In this document: in pieces, positions 37,401 through 49,228 of the stretch
Numbering within the stretch: position 1 is the stretch's first letter
Layout: each line of letters begins with the position of its first letter
DNA from: Stichopus chloronotus
Taxonomy: Eukaryota; Echinodermata; Holothuroidea; Aspidochirotida; Stichopodidae
DNA length: 64,000 bases
Direction of reading: 5' to 3'
Assembly: GCA_021234535.1 (NCBI GenBank)
Contig: CM037843.1
Location: forward strand, 16,833,911 to 16,897,910
Notes under the pieces: model-generated
Told to the model about the DNA's origin: nothing
The model's input: the letters and a program-made list of their open reading frames with translations, nothing else
Database searches by the model: none
Program-made: the position numbers and the translations under genes

Positions 37401-40400
37401 CTGGAGAAAGGTGTCTGCATATCAGGCCTCGAGTTTTAAATTTTCCAGGTGTGCTACAAATCACACCTCTCAGGAATTGAGGAGTGTGGTAGGTATGCTG
37501 TTTTATAAAACTTTCATAGATTGTCTGCGTTCCCATTTTTCTTACAGGTGCGCAAAAGAATCGCACTTCTCACAGTGATTTAAGGAAAGTAATGGTGATC
37601 AGAATTCAATTCCTGGCATGCTGCCAAGCTGCAGTTTTAAACATCTTCATATTCGCTGCTGGTGCAAAACAAAATTAAATTATTGTAACATACCAAAACG
37701 GCACCCGACCTGTTTAAATTTTATTTTCCTCACTGTTTTCAAATAGCGATGTCAAAAGATCATGGTCGAGTTGTTTCACTTTTGGTCCAGAGTCGAAAGA
37801 TAGATCCAAGTCTTAGCTCATTGTAATAAATGAATGTGATAGTTAACAGTTTGCACATTTTGTGCCAGTCTAGGTCGAAAACGTAGTGTAACATTTTCCA
37901 AGAGGTAGATTGTCATTGTACTTTCTTAGTGTTACAAACAATATCTGAAGTCAGCCAATCCTCACATGATATCATACATGATGAGGTTTCGTCGAAGGAA
38001 CAAACCCTAACCATGATGGTATGACTCGATATCACCTCATGTTCTATCATGCAGACAAGGGTTTTCTCGAGACATGAGTTTAGCACATTATGGAAATTCT
38101 GTGTGGACTAGGTGCAGAAGTTGAAAATGTTGGCCATTTGAAAGCTTTGATTGCTTTTAACGTGCAACAAATCTCTTTGCAAGTTAGCTGAACTAACCAA
38201 TTTGTAAGAAAGGGCAGGACAGAATAATTAAAAATGATGTCGAAACAGTAACACTGTGCATTGAACGACTCACAGAGACCAGATTGTGTTATCAAATGTC
38301 AGGTATATCCCTGTGGATCAGTTTGTTTTAGAGTTAGGTGGAATGGCTCTGTCTTAATTATTGTCGTCTTACTCTCTGTTCGGATATTCTACCCTCAGAG
38401 TAAGTGTCACGCCTCCTTTTGATAAACTATGTAATTTTATAAGATTATCAAAGCTGCCTCTATCTTTTATTGAGAACATTCCTCAGGCTAATCTGCATCT
38501 TATTTTTTTTTTAGTGGACAAAGAGATTGTTTCTCAATGTCTAATGATCTGTTTCGACATAAATTGAATTCCTGTTTGTCATTTATCCTTTATTTACAGA
38601 TCGTTATGTGATGATCGGCAACCATCATGATGCCTGGGTATTCGGGGCTGTGGATCCTTCTAGTGGAACTGCTGTTCTTCTGGAGGTGTCAAGGGTCATG
38701 GCAAAACTTGTCAAAGAAGGTAAAAGACCCAAAACACTTAGGTCATATCTTGTCAGATCAGGTGTGATTTATATGTCATGTCTTTTTTCAGTTTCACCAT
38801 GTTATCTGAAATATGTGTTCGCACTCAAAAGTCTTTTATCCAAGTCGTAGAAATTTTGAGATTTTGATGTATTAAGAGACAGATAGACATACAGCAGACA
38901 GACAGACAGAAATGTTTCTCTTTTTATTTCTGCACCAACTCCACCAGATGGTGTAGCATGTATGTAGCACCATAGCTAGTTTGCCGATCAACTGAGTATT
39001 CAAGTGATAATGAAGGATTTGTAATAATGTTCTGTCAACAACAACATAGATGATATCTTCATGTTTTATTTCCATTTCCAACTTTGGAACTTTCATAGCA
39101 ATTAATGTCAGTCAGAACTTGTAAGATTGTTTCGCTTATGTGTGCATTGCTTCTACATGTGTAATCCAGGTGGAATTATAGTTGAATATTTTCACTTCAA
39201 ACTCTGCTTATTGTTGATGAATGTGTTATGCCAATCATCCCACACAAGGGCATCATTGTCTTGTCTACCGTTACCACAGGAAGATGGCGTCCTCGTCGTA
39301 CTATTGTATTCTGCAGCTGGGGAGCTGAGGAGTACGCGCTGATCGGTTCTACAGAGTGGGTGGAGGTACGGAGAAACAACCTCGCAAACATGCCATGTAC
39401 ATCAGTTATTTATGACTCTCACTGAATTTGTGTTTGCTTTCTCGTTGCCATCTGCATGGAATCTGTTCACCTACTTTCAGCAAATAGCATCTTAGCTTGT
39501 AGCGAGTTCTCGTATTTCATCGTGTGTTAATGGCTAGCATCTGATACTTCTAGTTCAGTACATATGTCAGTGTCTGCAATAGAGCGAACCACTGTTCAAA
39601 GTAAAATGTGGGATGTATTTATCCATCGCATGGATATTAATTTTGAGCTGTAGACATCAATATTTCTGTAGCAGCAATCTGATACATTCATCTATTGAGG
39701 TAACAGTGAGTGGTCGTGGTATCTAGAAATGCAAAGCAGATGTCAGTCTGCTAGAGATGGATTTGAAATATGGTTTTCTTCTCAAATCTAGTTTTTGTTC
39801 TCCAAATATCAGAGGTTGAAAAGTTACTTCACGTCAAACTTAGTTGTCGAGTGCGAAGTATGTTTTAATTTTTCAGTGCAAAGACATTGTATTGCAGATT
39901 GTCAGAATGATAGCATAGCTGGCTATTTAAAAGACAGATTTGAATATGACAGCTGGATTTGCTGAAAAAAAAAGTCAATTTGTCCATTGCAGGTCTCAAA
40001 ACTAGCTTGATATAGACTATGTGCTGAGTAAGCAGTTAAGTGTGCATTGTTGGATTGTTTTTGCAAAACCAGTAGGAATGTTAAGGTGGTTTTATTGACA
40101 CATCTGTATCCCAAACCTACAGGAATTTTCCAGACCTTTGGCGGAGAGAGCGGTGGCTTACATCAACATCGACATCGCCGTTCAAGGGAACTTCACATTC
40201 CGTGGCAAAGCGTCCCCTAACCTCTACCAAGCATTGTTCGATGCCACAAAATCGGTATACATTTTATAACTTCGGGATGCTTATCACCAGACAAAATGAT
40301 CTGTAATTTTGTCAGCCTGGATTGTGTCTGATTGTTTGTCGAGATGTTAACATGAGATATTAAACAAGGCTACAAGTTACTTTGTCTGACTCAAAACTCT

Positions 40401-43400
40401 GTTGGTCTTAAAAAAAGGAGGTTAATGGACACCCTCATTAGGGCATTGTTCTTATCACATTTATCAGTTCATATTATTACATATGGTTGTTTAGATTAAT
40501 ACTTTATGGTGTAATATTGTTAGATAGACACCCCCTTGATGGTAATAAAATGTTCCAGATCAATTCTGTTGGTAACATGACTCGCATATATCAAAGTTCA
40601 CAGATACCTTTATCATTATTATATCAAATGGAGATTTTTTTGTTCAAGATCCCTAACAGATAACAAGTGTGTACTTTGTTGATGCGCTACGGCATAGGAT
40701 TGCAGTTGTTCACTTGCAGGGTAGAGTAGAAGAAAAGGGGGGGGGGAATGCACTGACTGACAACAGTCTCAGGGTACCTTTTTTTCTCGTGAATTGTTGA
40801 TCATACATTTTTGAATGATGTTATAACTGTTTGCTTGATACAGGTTCCAGATGCTCCATTTGAGGGACATTCAGATAATGTTTACGATACGTGGCAGAGA
40901 AGGATGAAAGACAGCATCTGGGGTATTCCATAGTAAGTATCCAGTTAGCAGAAAATTACTTTACCTGTTCAACTTCGTCGTTGGCAGTTCCTGAAACATC
41001 TCGCACATTTCTTTTTTCTGGCTTGCATAATCTTTCCATTAGTGTTACGTGTTCTGCTGAAGACGCATCGCATCGCTTCAAGTGCATGTTTCAATGTTGG
41101 GTTGCAAAGGTAACACTGGGGTTCAACACATTTCCAACAGGGAGTATTGCATGTTACAATGTTTCTTTGAGGTAGCTATGTTTCAATAAATGTTCCACTG
41201 AGAATGTCGGTAGATCATAGTACAGAAATGTCAGTGAGATCTCCCTTGCATTACAGATCATGTTACAAGGTAACACCCAACAGTTTGGCAACCTCATTCA
41301 TAGAAACTTTGATCTGTGACCCATAGTCCACAATGGACTATAAGTGGGTGATGACTGTGCTGCGATGTGCTATACATTTATCTCTTGTTGATTTTGTTAT
41401 GACTTTTTAGTTATCTCTACAGTTTATCTATTGTTGGTGTTGTCCAATACTTTTTTCCCCTCCCCGTTTATGAAAGTGACTATAAATTGTCTTCTATGGT
41501 GAACTGAATGTTGCTACTGGCAGGGACTATGCTGTACAGTACATATATCTCTTTGTATATTATTTCACATTGATCTTCTGCAGTGTATCAAGCACTTTTT
41601 ATGGCAGTGACTATGCTGTCCTTCACAATTATTGTCTCCTTGCCGATTAAAGTGGCTGTTAATGGTGCTCATTGTTGTATTAGACATGTTCTGCTGGCAG
41701 TAATGTTGTCCTATACATTTATTTTCTTCTTTTAGAAAGGACTGTTTAATTATCCTCTGCAGTGTATCAGACATTAGTGCTTGCAGCAGCTGCATCATGC
41801 ATTTATCTCTTGTTGTTGTTATCTTCTACAGTGTATCAAATGTCGGTGCTGGCAGCGACTATGCTGTCTTATACAGCAGACTAGGAATACCCGCTGTGGA
41901 TATACGATATACATATGACTATGTAAGAACCGTATTGAATTTAATATGTGGGGTTGATGTTGCAACAGAGTGTATGCAAACATTAGAAGTTCACCAAATT
42001 GCTCTCCATGTCCGTGTCAAGCGCACAAATAGAGGGCACTCTACTGATATGGTACTCCTTCGAAACATAGGAGTGCTAGCAATGGGAGTTGGATAATTAT
42101 ATGGGAGGGGGATAATAGTATGGGAGGAGAAGAGTATTATTATGGTAAGGGAATTAAAGTCACCCCTGTGCTGTTTGCAAGAAAAAACTATGTGGGAACA
42201 ACTTAATTTGATTTATGGCAGCAATACCAAATCCTTTTTGAAAGTTACGATAGTCGGCTCAGAGTGAGAGTACAATGGTAATTAGTGATTCCCAAGACAT
42301 TGATTATTCCTAAACAAATATATATTGTCACCGTCACCCACCCCGCCCCATAAACTCAAGTCACATGGGTATACGTGTATATCGATGTATTCAGAGCAAA
42401 ATAATGCATGAAGTCAGTGGCATAGCCCCCTGCCAAAAAATATGGTAGGCCTCCCTGATTTAAAGAAAGTATATTTTTTTGTTAAAAAAAGGAAGTATAC
42501 TCTTTGCAAGGTAGGTCTCTTCATCCATAGGAAAAGCCCCCCTAAAATTGTCATTTTAGCTATGCTCCTGCATGTAGTCCATTCATGTGAAACATAGAGA
42601 TTTTTCAGTTGTTCACAATTGAAACTACTGAAAAGGGTAACATTTCACTTTTGCAAGTTCTTTTTGTTGAGTTGCAATATGAAAGGTAAGTATGAAAGTA
42701 CGAGTGGAGACAAAAACAACCACAATATGTTAGAATAAAATATATGTTAACCCAAAGGAAAAAAAATAGAAATATTAACAAAATAAATGTTAAAGCAGTT
42801 AGTTTTGAAAGGCATACCTTTAGTAAAAAAGAGCTGCCATGTCTACAGGAGAACTAGAAAGTATAAGTAGGTGTGTATTTTGGAGATATTTCTTATATCT
42901 AAAATTGAAGGACACCTAGGGTGAAATGAAATTGTTATAAAGATTGCTAACCGTTGTAATAAAACATTCAGAATACGTTTTGTTATTGAAGGAGTTGTAA
43001 TGTTGACGAAACATGTTTGTCTCCAAGAGCAAAAATGATGTTATCGATATTGTTTTGTTCTGACCTGTGGTTTAAAAGTAGTACAATGGAGAAACGCTGA
43101 ATATAATCTTATAACTTAATCATAGTTATAATAGTGAATTATATCTTATCAATTACAAAATATAATATAATAAAACTATAAAACAATTGGAAATAACACA
43201 TTAAACTTGTGCAAAACTTTATGATATGGACACAAATTGCATAACAATCATTTGTTTAAAATGCTAGAAAATGGTTTGCTAGTAGCTACATTTTAGTATA
43301 TTATCAATAGTGATGCCTTTTTTATGTGTTTTCTGTCCATCAGCTTTGTTTGCATTTGTGAGTAGTTAAAGTTATTGAGTTTTTTTTATTTTTATTTTTG

Positions 43401-46400
43401 TAACAACATTTGAAACCACCTTATAGTTCAATTATATTGAAATCTGCAGCTGGTCCCTTTCCACCCATTTATTTTTATTATACATTATTTCTTTGGTTTT
43501 TACAGAGTTCAGGATTAGCTGGCTATCCTCTCTATCATTCCATGTACGAGACCTTCCACCTCATGAACGACATCCTGGATTCTTCTTTTGAATATCATCG
43601 TGTTATAGCCGGAGTATGTGCCGAACTGGCCAGAAACCTGGCAGATTCCCTGATTCTGCCATTGAAGCCCTCCGACTACGGCCTAAAGATCTTTCGGTCA
43701 CTGGATGGAACAGATGGCTTGAAAGAAGCATACGAGGATACGCTGGCTGCTCGCAATCTATCTTTTGGTAGGTTTACTATGAGGTGAAGGTGGCTGATAG
43801 GCTAACAGTTGAAAACTTTAAACAAAGAGAAGCTGGCTGCTCATGGCTGCTCTATCACTTGATACACTTATAGGTACAAGCTGCTTGCAAAGGGGAGCTG
43901 GCTGCTCATTAACCTTCAAAGTGAAGGTGCTGGTATCTACCATTTTTCTAACATACATACCCTAACACATGCAAACAGTCACAGATTTGTATGATCTAAG
44001 ATCCAAGGTCTTTATATTTATGAGTCTTGCTTCGTGTTTGATGATTGGCTAAACAACATGAATATTTACATCTTACGGGGACAGGAGTATTGAGTGTTAC
44101 TGAGTGAAGTTGATTATATTGGCATACATGAAGTTTAAGTGTGTACAATTTGCATGCAAATTTAGTTGGAATCGAAAGCTTGAAAGCTATAGTTTGCAAA
44201 TGAAAGATATTACAAATGCAGTCAGAGCTGCACTCAGAGCATGAGTGTATGTCTATTGTCTGGGGATGCTGCTCATGGTCTATCATTTGCAAGGCCACCA
44301 GTTAGAAGCAACATGCAAAGAGAATCTGACTAATGTGGTCTATCATTTTGTAGGCTTCTAGTTGAAAGATGCATTCCAAGAGAAGCTGGCTGCTCATGGT
44401 CGTTCATTTTGAAGGCTAATAGTTAACCGAATTGCAAGAATACATTTGGATTAATTCATTACACAATCATTACACTAATGTCTACTAGAAATCCTATGCT
44501 TGTAGGGCCGAATGTTCTGCATCACTATTGTATGGTAAAGACAAGTCATTCTACTGTAGCAGTAGAGTCCCCAGAACTGAAAGCTGGTGACCCCAAATGA
44601 CCTCTCACCTACACTCAAATTAATAAACATCATTTACTCGATACGAAAATTAAACATATGAAAACTACCGTATCTATGCTAATCTATATGGTGTTCAGAC
44701 AAGTTTCATTTTTTTTAAACTCTGGTACAGTGACCACCAAAGTAAGGTATGGCAGGCCATCAACATACCCCGTATGAAAAGCATCCAACTTTACTTCCTT
44801 AAGATTGCGTGATTACAAGATTTCAATGTTTGACTTTCATGACCACAGATTGGCTTTGACATCCAAGAAAAACAATGGGGTCAATTTACCTAATATGTAC
44901 TTCCTGCATCAGGTCCATAATCAGGGGGGTTCATGGGGTTCAGACAAACCCCCCCCCCCCACAAGTTCTGGAGTTTCACTCAGCCTATGATAGAAGGCCT
45001 ACATTAGTAACACATTTAATGAATTTTAATTTCTTGGCCTTAATTGTCAGGTAAAATGTTTCGAATTGTGGTAAAATCAAACCCCCATACTGAAAAAGCT
45101 GCGTACAGGCCTGTACATGTAGTAAGAAGAATTATCAGTCACCCTTCTTGAAATACATCGCTTACAAAGCTTTTGGCATTCGACTACTGATGACCTCAAA
45201 TGAACTCTGACCTCCACCAAAAACAATATGCAGAGTATCAGAGAGTATCTTGAGATATTTTGTTAACAAATTTTCCAGTGTTTGATATCTGATGACCTCA
45301 CATGACCTTTGACCTCCACCAAAAACAAACAGTCCTTTTACTTGATATAAGATTTTCACCTGCTAAGTATCAAAAGTTCAAATGGTTTGTAGCTTGAAAC
45401 AGTGTGTCAATAAAGTCTTCAGTATTTGACCTTTGGTGACCTCAAGATGACCTTTGACCTCACCGAACACAATAGTTCTACTTGGTATAACTTATTCACA
45501 TGCTTCATTTCAAAAATTTTAGTGATTCATATCATGAGGTATCATGTTAATAGTTTTCAGTGTCTGACATCTGGTGACTTCAAGATGACCTTTGACTGCC
45601 ACCAAAAACAAACAGTTCTTTTACTTGATATAAGACACTCATATGCTAAGTATCGAAAGTTCAAATGATTTGTATCTTGAAACATTGTGTTAATAAAGTT
45701 TTAAGTATTTGACATCTTCTGACCTCAAGATGACCTTTGACCCACCAAACACAAGAGTTCTACTCAGTAAAACACTTTCACATGCTTTGTTGCAAAAATT
45801 AAGTGATTGATATCATGAGATATCATGTTAATAGTTTCTAATGTTTGACATCTGTTGACCTCAAGACGACTTTTGACCAACACCAAAAACAGTAGGATTC
45901 TTCTACATGATATTGGACATTCATATGCTAAGTATCAAAAGTTTCTGTGATTCTTATCTTGAGATATCATGTGAAACTTTTTCAGTGTTTGATTTCTGGT
46001 GACCTTAGTTGACCTTTGACCTCCACCAATACAAAAGGATTCTTCTACTTGATGTGGGGCACCTACATGCCAAGTATGACAAGTCTCGGAATTACCTTCC
46101 TCAAGATATCATGTTTGTTATACAAGCTAAAGTGTTACAAACGCACACACATATGTACACACATATGAAATCATGACAGCATAGGTTTCTCTTTTCATCA
46201 AAGCCAAAAACAGTATGTAAAAATAAGCTCCCTGCTTGTGGCCTATCATTTTATAGGCTGCTAGTTGCATGCGCAGAGAACCTTGTTTTTTGCAATTTGT
46301 TAGGTTAATAGAGGAAAACAGCCATATGCAGTTGGTTACAGCAGTATATCATAGGTCTGTTTGTAGTAAGCAGCATGAGAGTAGCTTGCAGTTGTACAGC

Positions 46401-48924
46401 AAACCTTAGAATATCCTGCCAAACCTCATGCAGATCTCAATTGTTTTGTGTCAGTTCAATTTCTGCAAGTTATCAAGAAGGATTCACATCTTCGGCTTAT
46501 CCCACCTAACCAATAGTGTTTGTCTACCTTGCTGAGTTTAGTCAATGACTCACCATTTACCCTGGCTTCATCAAAGTACATACATCATGATCCGTAAAAC
46601 TTGTTATTTTCAGGTGTTTAACATTGACGGTTGTATCAATTGGCTTGGCAGTTTAACTTTCAGCTTCGTTCTGTTTTTTTCAGATTCGATCTATACTGCT
46701 ACAGCTTACTTTACCGCAGCTGCTCAATCTCTGGAGGCTAAAATATTTAACAGAGAGTATCATGACAGGTAAAGATTGATTATGGCAATCAATATTCCCC
46801 TTTGGTTTTTGCATGACAGGCATGTCAACCATGAGCGCTTAGTCATTTATGATCGTGTCAGTAAATATGTACGTAAGTCGATCGTGCTCTATGCGTCAGT
46901 CGTGACCTTACATCGGTCTAGATGTTGATGATTGATATGTAAGCAATCACAGTTGTCATTTGTTTTAATTGGATTAGGTGTTTCAAGTCACATGATCATG
47001 AATTACATCGATGCACTGTTAAATGACAATTGATTAGAAGTGAAACAAGGATCTCCAGAGTTTGTTTGTTTTTTACAAGACTCGTGTTATAACAAAATAC
47101 CGTCATAACGTTCCCCCCCCCCCCCCACTGTGAGGGAAACTGTTTTTGGCCAAAAACAGGGAAGATTGAACATCCATCTGAGTTTGTTATGCTATCCTGA
47201 CTGCCTGATCCCATGAACATATTTCTTTCAAGTGACTTAGTGTGACTAAAATATCTACAGTGCCTAGTGATCAAACAGATTCACTCTGGCAGAAGGAAGT
47301 ATAGTTTTGGTCGCTGATGCATATTGGCTTACAGTCACACATCGTTTGGTCGATTGGACAAGGTTCCCTCAGGTATAAAACCTCCTTGGCATAGATTGTC
47401 ACGATTAGTGCTATCAAGAATAAATTAATAATCCCTCAGTGGATGCCTCTCCATGGGCCAGTCTTATCTTCATGAAGAATATTTGAATTCTTTTCTGATT
47501 TCATGTCAGTTGCCATTTTAAGACTTGCATGATGTTAAAGTAAAGGTCTATTCATTGTCTTCTTTGCAGCCCATTTTTAGTGCGGAAGGTCAATGACCAA
47601 CTGATGCTTCTAGAGAGAGCATTCATAGATCCACTTGGTCTACCAGACCGTCCCTTGGACAGGTACAAATGTTAAGACATTTAAAAGCATTATTTTACAA
47701 TTCGTTGTCATATATTTTTCATATTCGTTATGTTGATCACTCACATCACTACATTTAGATTATTAAGGGACTCATGCTGTTAACGTCTGTCGTTAAGGTG
47801 TTATAATCAAATTCCCTATGAGGTCAATATAATGTAAAGGCACAGTACATGTTATATGCAGGTAGAAACATATTAAAGAGCCAAATATAGAAAAGAATCC
47901 AAGCTGCAAGTTATAGGTACGGTACAAACTGTACTTATGTCCAACTCAGTCCAACCCTTGAACAATCATTCGCTGTTCACTGCGAACTTTCTGGCCCTAT
48001 TGTCTGTTCTCAAGAGTCCCAGGACAGGTATATTCCACTTCACATTGAGACGTAGACCAAATAAATGGAACCTGAAAGTGTTCTTGGACATGTTGCTCTA
48101 TTTACAATTTTGTTTCTCACATGCTACTGCTACATGTGCAAAGGACCACATGGGTGTCTTTTCTTTCCAATTCAATATTACATTTGCTCCCTCTATTTCA
48201 AAAAAGCACTAGAATGTTGACTGGAGTAGCTTTGTGCCAGGATATATTTGATTTGAATTTCGTGTTAGATAATGACTCAGAAAATGGTGAAGAGGGTTGG
48301 TACAGTATTTGTGTAGGGCAAGTGATTTAGAAAGAACCCCTACAAATATATTGCAAACACTATTCTTGTGTTTATATTTGTTCAGTTCTGAGAAAAGGAG
48401 TAAAAGAAAGTAGTACATATGTTTTGGCCAAAATATTTTTATAACAATTCACTTTTCTATGGAAAGTGATAGTGCATCATTTTCCAGTGTTAAGTTGAAA
48501 TTTGCAAAAGAACACATTTGTGCGAACGTCAGTTACGCAGTGGGGATAAAAGTTAAGATATTTTTATTCGGCAAGCAACTGCTTTGAAACATCCAGTCAA
48601 GCAGATGTCTGCTGTCTATGTTTATTACAAGAGATTGTTCTTTCACTGTACAGAACTATTAAATACTTTACCCACTGTGCTGCGGAAATAAATTTCTAAT
48701 CACTTCTTCCATACAGGCATGTTGTGTTTGCACCAAGCAGCAAGAACAGTTACTATGGGGACATCTTTCCAGGATTTGCGGATCTCATGTATGACATTGA
48801 GAATGGTATGGATACTGACAGTAAATGGGCTGAACTAGAAAAACACATGTCCGTGATAGCATTCACCATCGAATCAGCTGGCAATACTCTCCTCGAAATC
48901 GGTGACCTACCTTCAAGGCCGTAG
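31497..48924 (+). CDS. NAALADL1: NAALADL1-like M28 zinc peptidase, type II membrane protein, 17 exons
   Basis: Exons join in phase: 31497-31837, 32679-32835, 33724-33855, 34218-34340, 34868-35051, 35522-35612, 36656-36742, 37142-37227, 38600-38719, 39280-39365, 40123-40254, 40844-40932, 41832-41922, 43506-43767, 46684-46768, 47570-47662, 48717-48924. Together they encode 788 codons; from the first in-frame Met (31560) the protein is 767 aa, against about 740-750 in human relatives. A short cytosolic tail precedes one membrane segment ([20 protein letters not shown]), then the protease-associated, M28 and dimerisation domains. The two-zinc site is intact: His 38623, Asp 38653, Glu 39327 (catalytic) and 39330, Asp 40171, His 43536. 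[15 protein letters not shown] and [13 protein letters not shown] resemble NAALADL1 more than FOLH1. Expected role: cell-surface aminopeptidase. Human NAALADL1 is an intestinal brush-border enzyme. Exon 5 uses a GC donor. The acceptor at 31497 implies an upstream leader exon, so the true N-terminus may be longer. Confidence 0.94.
31560..31562 (+). other. NAALADL1: Probable initiator codon of the NAALADL1-like gene
   Basis: This is the first in-frame ATG of the first exon seen (reads [13 protein letters not shown]). It places a basic stretch before the membrane segment, the usual type II signal-anchor layout. No in-frame ATG occurs between it and the acceptor at 31496, and an in-frame TAA lies at 31482-31484, upstream in the intron. 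If a 5' coding exon exists, the 21 residues before this Met ([21 protein letters not shown]) would also be translated. Confidence 0.6.
31886..32389 (-). other. Long antisense open frame in intron 1 of the peptidase gene
   Basis: This is a 167-codon open frame on the minus strand, the longest uninterrupted one in the window. Its second half ([17 protein letters not shown], then [16 protein letters not shown]) has protein-like composition and is preceded by an acceptor-like 'catttcag' near 32112. It ends at a normal stop. It could be the last exon of a nested gene, a retrocopy fragment, or chance. I recognise no family. Confidence 0.25.
35050..35057 (+). other. NAALADL1: GC-AG splice donor, end of peptidase exon 5
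   Basis: The junction reads 'acag|gcaagt': exon 5 ends at 35051 and the intron starts GC, with an otherwise ideal donor context. Joining here to 35522 gives the uninterrupted frame [20 protein letters not shown], which matches the family. The nearest GT (35056) would shift the frame. Confidence 0.9.
41340..41880 (+). repeat. Degenerate tandem repeat carrying copies of the peptidase exon-13 acceptor and exon start
   Basis: The word 'cagtgtatca' marking the exon-13 border (41829) recurs at 41581 and 41760, with a variant at 41420, each preceded by a pyrimidine/'ttct(g/a)cag' acceptor-like stretch. The following coding word 'gactatgctgt' recurs 28 bases later in the 41581 copy, exactly as in the real exon, and another copy sits at 41524. 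In the exon's frame the 41581 copy would read [14 protein letters not shown] before hitting a stop, against the real [14 protein letters not shown]. The last unit of the array is the functional exon edge itself. Confidence 0.8.
42407..42578. mobile_element. 156-bp hAT-like MITE in a peptidase intron
   Basis: The element at 42415-42570 begins 'cagtggcatagccccc' and ends 'tagctatgctcctg', an imperfect inverted repeat. It is flanked by near-identical 8-bp repeats 'catgaagt' (42407-42414) and 'catgtagt' (42571-42578), 7 of 8 matching. It lies in the intron between exons 13 and 14 and has no coding capacity. Confidence 0.75.
43740..44440 (+). repeat. Degenerate repeat copying the exon-14 donor edge of the peptidase gene
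   Basis: The end of exon 14 ('gctggctgctcgcaatctat' at 43742-43761, then 'cttttg|gtagg') is echoed in the following intron by 'agctggctgctcatgg' at 43831, 'gagctggctgctcatt' at 43895, 'gctgctcatggtctatcat' at 44268 and 'gaagctggctgctcatgg' at 44382, several followed by 'tatcattttgtaggcttcta'. A further echo lies at 46227-46270. The unit is about 70 bp or a multiple. Confidence 0.7.
44580..46130 (+). repeat. ~145-bp minisatellite with DR1-like 'tgacctttgacct' words in a peptidase intron
   Basis: About ten diverged units repeat 'tgacctcaagatgacctttgacctccaccaaa' (shortened here by degeneration), 'acttgatata', 'catgctaagtatcaaaagtt' and 'gagatatcatgttaatag'. The 13-mer 'tgacctttgacct' is perfect at 45303-45315, 45448-45460 and 46010-46022, with near matches at 45586 and 45731. 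Its reverse complement is AGGTCAAAGGTCA, the consensus DR1 element bound by HNF4, RXR/PPAR and COUP-TF type nuclear receptors. Whether it is functional cannot be judged from sequence. Confidence 0.85.
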
Positions 48925-49228
48925 CCTGGAGACCCGCTTTACATCAAAGAAATGCTGTACGGTGTTTTCTGGAGTTTTGTAATTTTTTTTTAGAGAATGC
49001 CTTAAATTTGATCACCCATTGTATTTGAAGGAAATGGGACTGGGCACTGATTGCACTCACTTGCCAAAGGCAGAATAAGTAACATAGACACAGTCAAGTT
49101 CTGTGTGTAAACACATATATGCCTGGTTGTTTATGTTCAGTTTCCTAAGGTTTGTAAATGCACCCTTGCAAAATAAGAAACCTCAAGTTATCAGTTTTTG
49201 ATGCACGTATTACAAAATGTATTTATTG

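Noticed and set aside
41840..42096. Possible readthrough extension of peptidase exon 13
   Set aside because: The frame stays open past the donor at 41923, but the GTAAGA donor and in-phase exon 14 at 43506 restore the family sequence, so the extension is intron.
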